From Termitomyces sp. T153 (taxonomy: Eukaryota > Basidiomycota > Agaricomycetes > Agaricales > Lyophyllaceae): DNA of 64,000 bases. The notes beneath the pieces were generated by a model, which saw nothing but the letters and a program-made list of their open reading frames with translations, did not search any database and was not told the origin of the DNA. Every line of letters starts with the position of its first letter. Within the stretch, counting starts at the first letter, position 1. Below, piece by piece: positions 46,139-55,560 of this stretch. The position numbers and the translations under genes were made by a program. The DNA lies in the NCBI GenBank assembly GCA_018296165.2, contig JACKQL020000021.1, positions 859,726 through 923,725 of the forward strand, given 5' to 3'.

Positions 46139-47220
46139 TAAGACTTATTTGTTGCTGAGCACCATTTTTAGCATTTTGGACTGTGCAGCAGCTGACTATT
46201 TTGATGGGGCACAAGTCATAACACTCAGTACATGAGGCCTAGCCCCAAGGTCTGGAATGACATAGCCTTTGCATGAGATTTTAGCGACCATGAGACTTGC
46301 TGATCACAAGGAACATCATGAGGAGTCTGGACTTTGAGTCTAGAACAACAAGGCCAAGCCCTTTCATAGCAACAATTGCTAGCAACTTCTTGCTGACAAC
46401 CTAGCTTTCTCCCACCAAGTATGGACATATTGTAAAGCATGTGACTTCTGACTTATCATTTCTCTTGTCAAGCTTACAAACATACTTGAACAGTGTCTAC
46501 ACTTCAGGTATTGACATTGGACTCACCCTTTTTGAGCTTTATTGCAATTAGGCAACACATAAACTTCGCTTATAATTTTCATTTAGTTACAGATTGACAC
46601 CTTGTATGTACCATAAACACCTTGGCAGACACTGTTGCTAGTGGCAACTATTTGCTTACTTTCCCATACTATACCTTTGAACAGTATAAATACTGCCTGT
46701 ACATAGACACTTAATAATCGAATCAAGTCCTACCACTGAACCTCACCCTTATCAAATCATGCTACTCTCCCTATCTCTAAGCTTACCAGCTTGAGATTAC
46801 ATTTTGTCTCTATTGCTTACTGTCTCCCTCTCTATCCCTCAACAATGACTTAGCAACAAGTTTTGCCGACCTCATCAACTTTGTGTGGCACCAATTACAG
46901 GTGTCCCTAGCATTATTTTTGAATTAGCAAAGCTAGCAGCTGCAGTTAGCAATTGGTTTGCATTTGTTCTCCTTTCAGTCTTTCATTGTCACCACTCCCC
47001 ATTCCCTACCAAACACCTCTTTCACTGCTTAAGTTTGCTTGGTCTTAGCAACACTTTTGCCTTCGTTGGTTTACCTATTTGCTCAGTGACTTCTCATTAC
47101 CACCTAGCAATTTTAGGCTAGCAATAGCAACTCCTTCCACTTCACACCCAAACCCACATTAGCTTTTGTTCTCTAGGATGGTTACTGACTCGCCCTCAAT
47201 TATTTACTTCCTACTGCCAG
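46139..47220 (+). repeat. S2: solo-LTR-like repeat, plus orientation
   Basis: Matches S1 in reverse complement from TGATAAGAC (46137) to about 46890, with TATAAATACTGCCTGT (TATA box at 46685). The remaining AT-rich part to about 47220 is absent from S1, so either S1 is shortened or S2 includes extra sequence. No coding capacity. Confidence 0.55.
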
Positions 47221-48067
47221 CTACTCTATCTAGTGACTAGTGTTAGGTTTTCTTTTGAGGTTCCTGCACAGCACTAGGTGGCATAGGAGCACATCAATGA
47301 GCATTGGCTGGTTGGTGGATTCTTGGCAGAGTTGTTCTGGCTGCTGTATTGAGCAAGGGAGGAGTTTGGGGTTGCTGTTAGGAATCCAGTAGTCTGGAGG
47401 TAGCACAAGAAGCAGGTTGGCTGCTGGCTCATTGGCAGAGTTGCATCAAGGATTGTATTGAGGAGGGTCCAGCAGTGGCAGTGGATTCATCCCTTTCCAG
47501 GGTGGAGCCAGCAATCAGGAGGCAGTGCAGGGTTTGGTGGGGCACTAGCTTGGCAGAGTTACTTTTAGGGGTTATAGTGCATGTGGAGTTGGTCTGGAGG
47601 TAAGCTCCATAGTGTATGTCTTCCTTCAGAGTTAGGGGCCAATGGTCTGGGATTAGCATGAGGAGCTGGTCAGTTGTTGGCTCATCAATGGAGTTGCCTT
47701 CAGAGGTGGTGCTGAGCTGGGAAAGAGGCTTGGAAGCATGTTTTGTGGGTCTGGAGATAGTGTAGAGGGTAGTCAGGGGGTTGGCTTGTTGGCAGGGTTG
47801 TGTCAGAGGTCATGCTGGGCAAGGAGGGGGGGTCCAGAGTTGGTGGATGTTCCTTCCTCATTCAAATTAGCACAGCATGTAAACATTTAATAGAGATTAC
47901 CACTGGGTGGTGAAATTTGTTCTGCTCAGCCCCACCAGGTTTCCTTAGATACCCATCGATTGTCTGGCAGGGATGTTGAGATTCTGGGAGTCAAGGCTGT
48001 ATTTGGGAGAGGTTATTGGGCTAGTGAGCAAGTGAGTGGTGGAGTTATTGGATAGGAGCAGGGGTTT

Positions 48068-48352
48068 TCAGAGTTGTCCTGAGATGCAGTGGGTGTATTT
48101 TAGTTGATCACCTAAGAAGTAGCATGGGTCAGGCTGTTGTCCTACTATACAAAATTCTTGTTCATATTGAGGAGGAAGTTGCCTGCAAATATTGGAGGGT
48201 GGCAGGGGAGTTGGTTGTCTGAGGGCATCACTTGATGCTTGCAGGGGCCATGGCAGGTGTGGAGGGGCAGTCTTCCATTCATGTTCTGAAGCAGCCCAGA
48301 AGTTGCCACAGCTGGAGTGGAAACCTGTCTTGGCACTGTGGAGGGTGGTCAA
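48068..48352 (-). pseudogene. T9 reverse-transcriptase remnant
   Basis: The minus strand near 48300 reads SEHEWKTA, and downstream nucleotide blocks follow T8 RT (AGTGATGCCCTCAGA..., CCACCCTCCAATATTTG...) with indels. Not functional. Confidence 0.65.
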
Positions 48353-50367
48353 TGAGATTTCTGATCAGGAAAAGTGGGTACTACTTTGGTTGGAGGGCTT
48401 TGTTGATTCCTTGATAGTTGGGGCAGGGTCAGAGGAGCCATTTGCCTTTCTTAGCAGCTGGGATGAAGCTCCAGCAAATGGGATTGAGTCACATGACATG
48501 TTGCCAAGCTTGTGGAGGACTGTTTGGAGTGTCCAGAGCTTGTTCTTCACTAAGTAATTAATTTTGTTGAAGGGGTGAGGGATGACAGGTAGCTGGGTTA
48601 TAACTCTGGTAGAAAGATTGAGGCACATGATGTCTTGCTTGTTGAGGGGTGGGGGTGGTGTTCTTCAAGTCCAACTTGACACTGGGTGTGGGGGAGATTG
48701 CTACTCTTTCCTTGGAAGATGCATCAGCAAACTTATGGTACTCTGAAGAAACTACTTTATATGGGGTTTGATCTTCTGTTGCTCTGGCAGTGTGGTCCCT
48801 GCATGTAGACTTCTTTTCTGGTGAGCATGGAGGGGTTCAGGTTAGTAGTTGAGGATTTTGGGCTTGCAGAGTGCATGCTATGGGGACAGTGCTGATGAAT
48901 TGGTGTCAGAGGCTCCTCAGATGGGTGTCAGAGTCAAGATGGTGGAGTCCAGAGCTGTGTTGCCAGGGTCTAGAGTTGTGTAGGGGGGTCTGGGGTTGCT
49001 TGGAGTTGTGAGTAAAGGTGCCTCAGGCCTTTATACTGATTCCTTGAGGCATTAAGGAGGGCTTCAGAAGGCATACAAGGGGCAGAGGTGTCTTATGGAC
49101 CTTTGAGTCAATGAGGAAGGGTGGTAAATTCAGAGTTGCAATAGCTGGGTCTGGAGCTACCTGAAGTCATCAGTTATTTTCTAAGTTGATTCAGCAGGGA
49201 AAGCCTTCAAGGTGTGTTTGGAAGTTCATTCTCCATTGTTGAGGCATCAGGATTCAGGCTGGTTGGAGGTTGAGATTGTGACAATAGGGTTCAGAGGAGT
49301 GATGGTGGGGTTCTTTGCTTCCTTCAGAGAACATGCCAGTGAGTTCATGGTACTCCAGAGAAACTACTTTATATAGGATTCTCTTTTCCTATAATCTGTT
49401 CTGGCAGGGTAGCTTCTGTGCTTGAGCATTCTTCTAGTAAGGATGGCATGATTGGTAGTCAAGGGCAGAAGTCCCATCTTGCAAAATGCATGTGAGGGGA
49501 TGGTGTTGAGTATTTGGATGCCAGGAGTTCTGGATCAATTAGGAGGGGGTGTTGAAGAAATGGCAGAAAAGTCTGAAGTTGTCTAGCATTGTGAGTTGGG
49601 GTAATCATGGCCCTCACATTGACTTCTGGAGTTTGTTGGGGGCGTCTTTGAGTGCATTTCAAGGAGGCTGGGCAGAGGTGCATTTTCCTTCCTTTCTTGG
49701 CTGTCTTAAGGTTTAGAAATTCTTTTGGCTTGCTCCAGAGTTGCTGGAGTTGGGCTGGAGGCATCAGAGCCCTAGGGGACTGGAGGGAGAGGTAGAGGAG
49801 GTGTATCCATGCTTGGAGACTTCAGTGTGGATTTGTCTAGTCATACACTGAGTGGAGTTGGTGGCCAGGTAACTAGAGTGGTTCCAGCTGATTTCAGAGG
49901 TTGGGTTTGGAATTGAGGGTGGAGCACTGGTCTTGGAATCTTGACTTATTCTTGGAGGGAGGGTTGTTGGATAGGGGTTGATTCCAATGATGGCAGGGTT
50001 TGCTTTGGAGGGTTGACATCCTCAGAGTTGGATGGGAATGTTGCATGGAGGTCAAATTGTTTTTGTGGGAAGCATCAGAGGCTGGTGCTGTTGATTTGGG
50101 TGGAGGCAGCACTGTTGGAGAGTTGTGTGCTCAGATATTAGTGGTGTGCAGGCCTTGACAGAGCTGTGGAAGTGCCCAGGAATGTTGGTGTTGCTCTTTG
50201 GGGAAGGTGTGGCATCAGGGGAAATTGGTCCAGAGTTGTGCAGTTATTCCAGTTAGAGTGGGGTAGGCCCAGGTAGGTTCAGAGGTGTTGAACTAGGAGG
50301 TTGGTGGTTGGAGGTCTCATCATTGTTTGTTGGTAGGGAGAGTAACTTGTTCTTATGCAGTAAGTGA

Positions 50368-50784
50368 TCATCTCCAGCAGGGGTTTGCATTACTGTTGGG
50401 GAGATGGTGTTGGTGAGGCACTGGAGAAGTCATTGAGCAATAGATTGATTTGTCACCAGAGTTGATTAGAAATGTCATTGGAAATGTCATGGTCAGCCTG
50501 AGTAGGAGGCAGGACTGGCAGAGGAGGTGAGTGAGGTGTAGGAGAGGCAGGAGAGGGTGGTGTACAGATGATATGATTGGAGTTGAGCAGAAAGGATGCC
50601 TGTGGAGAGAGCCATTGTGTGGAGGTGTGACCAGAGCAAAGGGGACATTTGGCATTGGATCCACAATTCAATGTGTCTTGGCAAACTGGGCAAGGCAAAA
50701 CAAATCATAGTGGGTCTCAGGCATAGGCTGACCATAAACATTGAGAGTTCTGGTGGGAGTGTATGCATAGTTAATTGCAGACAT
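50368..50784 (-). pseudogene. T9 gag-like start remnant
   Basis: Minus strand ATG 50784 (MSAINYAYTP), then NVYGQPMPETHYD, which matches DVYGLPVPGNPYD in T3. The frame shifts and decays after about 40 residues; this N-terminal region is the part of Gag retained by the T3/T4/T9 subfamily. Confidence 0.6.
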
Positions 50785-50803
50785 TGTGAATGGAGTAAGG
50801 GGG

Positions 50804-50816
50804 AGTCTTGATATTA
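50804..50816 (-). other. T9 primer-binding site
   Basis: Minus strand TAATATCAAGACT directly after the LTR end at 50817. Confidence 0.65.
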
Positions 50817-51973
50817 TGTCAGGTTCTACTGACCATGGGGGCTCAGCTACACTGGGCAAGTCCTTACTAGGCAGATGCAATGTCCTACACTGGTAACCTG
50901 GCATTTGGGGAAGGTCCAGGACTTCAGATACTTGTGAGGATAAGCAAGGGAAAGCAGTCCAAACAAGTCCAGGGTAGCCCAGAGAAGTCAAAGACAAGGT
51001 ACAGAGAAGGTTTGGACTTGAAAGAGTGTCAGGCACAAGTCTGGAAGTGAGTATTAGGAATGCAGGGCAAACAGAGGCTACACAAGTAATGGGAGCAGGG
51101 CTGGAGTTTGATGGGAGATCAATGGATGTTGATAGGTCTCAGGCCTGAGCAATTAGTGAGGTCTGGAGTTGGCTTATGAATGTTTGAGGTTTGTAATTGT
51201 AAGTGTGGGGTTTGTAATCATTAAGGTTTAAGGAACTTGAACACAACAAAGGAAACAGAGTTGAACAAGATGAGATGGAGTCGAGACAAGATTGAGATGA
51301 GAACAAAAATAGATCCAAGCAGAGATACAAAATGATGATGAGACAATAATGGAGATAGAGACAAGACAAGACCAGGAGACTGAGATAAGAGAAGACATAA
51401 CACAGAACACAAAACACAAGAGAGAAACAATCAGAAACACATCAGATAAGGCAATATCAAGACTATAGTATGGGATGCTACTCTATGACTTATATACTGA
51501 CTACTGGGACAGCTCCAGAAGTAGTGGGTCTAGTGGCAGGGCTCATTGAGGTCATGCAGAGCCAACAGGTGTCAGTTGTGATCAAGGGGTGGGCTGCAGT
51601 GATATACTGATGGGATCATAATGGGATCATGATGGGATCAGTTGGGGATGTGGGCTGTCCTAGGGTCATTGTGATGCTCTGGAGCTGGTTGAGTAAGTCA
51701 GGATGACAAACTGGTGGTGCACACCAGCATCAGGAACAGTGGAGGAGGGTTCCAAGGGCTCAGGAGAGGCAGGGGAAGCATCAAAGGCTGTGGGGAAGGT
51801 GTTGGAGTTAGCCAGAAAGCCATCAGGGTTTGCTGAAGAAGCATCAGAGTTACTTGGAGTGGGTGCCATGGGTGAACAAAGGTTGAGGAAGTTAAAGGAG
51901 GAGTTGGGGGTGAACTCCAGGGGAGCAAGGTGGCTAGGAATGAAGTCTGGGGTTCTGGAAATGAATCATGACA
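50817..51973 (-). repeat. T9 5' LTR
   Basis: 1157 bp on the minus strand, TGTCATGATTC...AACCTGACA, almost the same length as the T3 LTR. Confidence 0.8.
51452..51496 (-). promoter_or_regulatory. T9 TATA box and self-primer-like site
   Basis: Minus strand TATATAA at 51496-51490 and AGTCTTGATATT at 51464-51453, again exactly 32 nt apart, pairing over 12 nt with the T9 PBS. Confidence 0.65.
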
Positions 51974-52588
51974 CTAGTTCTCACTATGCATATATCCAGG
52001 GCCTCAGCACATACTCAAACCACTTTGGCTTCCTCTCCCATCCCAAAAAACACATGATACTCATCTACAAGCTCTGTATCAAGACACCATTCAAGATTTT
52101 TAGTAGTCACAATGACAATACAAAGTCTCCATAGGTAGTGTTTATTAAATGCAGCACAAGTGAGGTATTGTGTTTGGGAAGATACCCTGTTAAGACTGCA
52201 TAGGTGTTTACAAAGTCCAAGCCAGAGTGGTTGGGCTTTTTGGCCCATTGAAAGAGTTCTCTTTCTTTTTACAGGCCCAGCCAAATACTTTGAATTCACT
52301 TCCTTGTGTTACAAGCAGTAGGGGTTTTGTCCACTGAGCCACTAACATGATCAAATTGATGAGTAGCTATATCATACAAACACAAGGTAGAATTCCTACC
52401 ACTGGTGAGATGTCTGTGCACCTGATGCCAGCAGGATGATATAATGTCCCTTGTCATTACAGGATAAGCCTGATATACCCACAGCTGTAATTACAGGGCT
52501 GATTGTTATATCAATCACTTGTGATAATGTCAACAGCATCAAATATTGAAGCAGACAAAAAGATTTCAACTAAAGGGAGTTGAACCAA
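51974..52588. other. Non-coding spacer left of the Helitrons
   Basis: I see no gene. It contains a 23-base segment (52273-52295) nearly identical to part of the host-like gene near 63560, and the inverted word CTGTAATTACAG near 52480, which resembles CTGTAGTTACAG near 62764 on the far side of the Helitrons. Confidence 0.4.
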
Positions 52589-52793
52589 TCTATAATATAT
52601 GCAACGACTCCTGGGAAAGTGGCTGTGCACTCAATATATGCGACGACTTTGGATTGTGCTGACTAAAATTTGTCAGCTGCTGACCAAGAACCTTCCTTTT
52701 TGGGCAGCTTGGCTATTTTTTGCACTTGGAACAGATTTTTTCCAAAAAAAATTATAGTATACAACTTTACTGAATATACACTATCTTTTGACC

Positions 52794-54640
52794 ATGTGTA
52801 AAACATGCCAAATAGCCTGCACATGTGAAACAGGCCAAACGCAATTTAGTGGACACTGTTTTTCACGCCTCGCGCGTTTTTTGACACAACATGACCAAAC
52901 AATGGGCATTTCCGAAGTTGTGGAAAGGAGGCCACACGACAAAGTATGTTTCGTCACATCTATTGATTGATTGATGTTGACTAACAAGCTTATTAGTAAC
53001 TCCTTAACCACATTGAGCTATTGATACATCAAATATCTCATCATGCAAGTCAATTTTAATGGTTTTTGACTGTTAAATTGCTTAACAATGGATATTTCAG
53101 GCAACCACCTACTACTCCTGAAAGCCAAAGGCAACAAGCTAGGAATCAAAGGAGACTTGAACAGTTACAAATGACAGATCCTGATGATCGTCGTGCAAAT
53201 AGAAACAATAGATCTTTAGAACAGATCAATACTGTGGTTGTCCCACTACTTCAATTGGGGCCTGGGGGTATGGGAATTGGGGGTAACAATCAATCTATGG
53301 GATCTAGGGGTATGGGAACTGGGGGTAACAATCAATCTATGGGATCTGGGGATATAGGATCTGGGGGATTGAGGCTTAATCACCAATCTATAGCCACCAC
53401 TTCTGGCTCTTCAGGAAGACCTATTAGGCAGTTAGCACCTGCTGATGATCCATTCTCTATGGTCATTCCTGAAACTGTTTTACCTGAAGGATGGAATGCC
53501 CCTTTACAGAATCCCTTACCTAGATTGGTGCCTCCTCTGCCTGCTCCTATACAGAAAAGAGTCAATAGACTCAATCAGCCTATTGCAACTATGGGTATTC
53601 CTGAAACTCATCTGCCTGAAGGATGGAATGCCCCTTTACAGAATGCCTTGCCTAGAATGGTGCCACCTCTGCCTGTATATGAAAGAGTCAATAGGCTGGG
53701 ACCAGTCAATCAGCCTGCTGTTGCTCAAGCTACTGTGGATATTCCTGAAACCCATCTGCCTGAAGGATGGGATGCCCCTTTACAGAATCCCTTACCTAGA
53801 TTGGTGCCCCATCTGCCTGCTCCTATACATGGAAGAGTTATAAAAGCTCCTGTACCAGAACCTATGCCCATAATGGTACCACCTCCCCCTCACACACTAG
53901 CTCTATTTCAAGAGCAACAAAGGCAGAAACAGAGGCAACAGGAGCAAGCACTAGCAGCCTTGCAAGAGCAACAAAGGCTGAGACATATTGCTATGGTTGA
54001 AGAGCAGGAGAGGCAACAACAAGCTTTGGCCATCTTGCATCAGGCAAGGCTGAGGGAGGAGGAAAGATTGAGGCAACAGGAACAAGAAGTCAGTCAAACA
54101 CTTCTTTGAAATGCTACTTTAACTAACAAAGTTCAATAGCATATTGATCTAGATCCTGAACATAGGCCTTTGAATGCAGCTATGGCTCAAAGAATCTTTC
54201 AAGGCTGGCAACAGCAACATGAAGCTGATCTGGAAGAGGATTTCAATGATTTAGGTCCTCAGAATGATATACCTTCTGAGGATGACTTGGAATATGTTGA
54301 TCCTACCAGACATCAACCAGCAGAGCAAATGGATCCTCCCCTTGATGTGCCATTGGGTCCTCAGGATGACATCCCTTCTGATGATGACTTGGAATATGTT
54401 GATTCTGTTCAACAGAGACCTGCAGAAGACTTGGACCCTGCTCCACCCAACCATCCAGCAGGACTGCAGAATCCTGCTGAGCAGCCTCCCCTTGAGCTTC
54501 CTATTCCACCACAGCTTGGTCCTATTCAGCCTGTTCCAAGAGGAAGGCAACCTTACTTGATTGAATACCCTCCACACTATCTTGGTCCTATGACTGTCAT
54601 ATGTCCACACTGCCAAGCTTTACATTATAGATATTCTTAA
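52794..54640 (+). pseudogene. Hel1 truncated Rep/helicase gene, N-terminal part
   Basis: A Cys-rich first segment at 52794-52943 (MCKTCQIACTC, then CETGQTQFSGHC) is followed by an intron-like stretch and a Pro/Gln-rich frame at about 53102-54109. This frame has three ~45-residue repeats (IPET-x-LPEGWNAPLQNPLPR) and a Gln/Arg/Glu helical tail, then TGA. Next comes an acidic repeat region at 54170-54640 (DDIPSDDDLEYVD twice) ending at CPHCQALH, where the deletion junction adds YRYS and a stop. The Rep and helicase domains are gone, so Hel1 depends on another copy. Confidence 0.75.
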
Positions 54641-54841
54641 TGGTTTACAAATGTAAGTGTGACAGTTTAAATAATTGGTTGGTTAGTACTAACTTTTATA
54701 ATTTAATTTTCAGCATCTCTAATATATACCAGTGGACATTGTAGTATTTTGTTAATAATGTAATATAGATACATGATTGGTTTATAGATGAAATCTCAGT
54801 GTATTGAATTGTAAGAGAAAAGTAACACTTGGTCAACAAAA

Positions 54842-55368
54842 TACAAAGACCTAACCGAACAAAGTGAGGTTGGGTCTGGGAATTAGCATTAAGTTTGAAA
54901 TACAAAGACCTAACCGAACAAAGTAAGGTTGGGTCTGGAAATTAGCATTGAGTTTGAAATACAAAGACCTAACCGAACAAAGTGAGGTTGGGTCTGGGAT
55001 GAAGCATTAAGTTTGAAATACAAGGACCTAACTGAACAAAGTGAGGTTGGGTCTGGGAATGAGCATTAAGTTTGAAATACAAAGACCTAACCGAACGAAG
55101 TGAGGTTGGGTCTGGGATGAAGCATTAAGTTTGAAATACAAGGACCTAACCGAACGAAGTGAGGTTGGGTCTGGGATGAAGCATTAAGTTTGAAATACAA
55201 GGACCTAACCGAACAAAGTGAGGTTGGGTCTGGGATGAAGCATTGAGTAGAATATCGAGGACCTAACCGAACAAAGTGAGGTTGGGTCTGGGATGAAGCA
55301 TTGAGTAGAATATCGAGGACCTAACCGAACAAAGTGAGGTTGGGTCTGGGATGAAGCAAGAGCTACAG
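54842..55368 (+). repeat. Hel1 3' tandem repeats, nine ~59-bp units
   Basis: Each unit holds GACCTAACC, about ten bases, then GGTTGGGTC, which can pair as a hairpin with one G-T wobble, followed by GCATTAAGTTTGAAATACAA-like filler. Confidence 0.85.
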
Positions 55369-55369
55369 G

Positions 55370-55388
55370 CCCGTGCCAAAGGCACGGG
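55370..55388 (+). other. Hel1 3' terminal hairpin
   Basis: CCCGTGCC-AAA-GGCACGGG, an 8-bp perfect stem with 3-base loop, ten bases from the element end. Confidence 0.8.
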
Positions 55389-55470
55389 GCGTAGCTCGTC
55401 TATAATATATGGGACGACTCCTGGGAAAGTGGCTGTGCACCCATTATATGCGACGACTTTGGACTGTGCT

Positions 55471-55560
55471 GACTAAAATTTGTCAGCACTGACAAATGCT
55501 GACTAAAATTTGTCAGCACTGACAGATGCTGACTAAAATTTGTCAGCACTGACAGATGCT
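55471..55560 (+). repeat. Hel2 5' subterminal array, three 30-bp palindromic units
   Basis: The unit GACTAAAATTTGTCAGCACTGACARATGCT occurs three times; each holds GCTGAC...GTCAGC, a potential hairpin. Hel1 has one copy near 52659. Confidence 0.85.

Larger units (their letters stand above)
45343..51973 (-). mobile_element. T9: decayed minus-strand T3-type element
   Basis: 5' LTR at 51973-50817, PBS at 50816-50804, gag-like start, then a heavily decayed gag-pol relic with recognisable RT pieces. The stretch is G-rich on the plus strand, has almost no CG dinucleotides and no usable reading frame. S2 lies inside it at about 46139-47220. The 3' LTR and accessory gene are not found on this side of T7. 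45343-46138 and 47250-48060 hold only degenerate sequence with repeated GGCAGAGTTG-like words. Confidence 0.65.
52589..55398 (+). mobile_element. Hel1: internally deleted Helitron
   Basis: It starts TCTATAATATATG after an A and ends with an 8-bp hairpin (55370-55388) ten bases before GTAGCTCG; the next base is T. Lack of a target duplication, a 3' subterminal hairpin and insertion at A|T are Helitron traits; the terminal CTCG is not the textbook CTRR. It keeps the 5' end, N-terminal coding part and 3' tail of Hel2 but lacks the Hel2 segment of about 57433-61722. Confidence 0.8.

Noticed and set aside
52290..52350. tRNA-like stretch on the minus strand (TGGCTCAGTGG resembling an A box)
   Set aside because: No credible B box or cloverleaf could be completed; a tRNA-derived SINE remains possible but unsupported.
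53445..53843. 132-codon frame overlapping the Hel1 Pro-rich segment
   Set aside because: It is the +1 frame of the repeat-encoding segment, producing a repeated YRIPYLDWC shadow.
54842..55368. Regular repeats considered as a CRISPR array
   Set aside because: Units are contiguous tandem repeats without unique spacers, in a eukaryotic Helitron tail.
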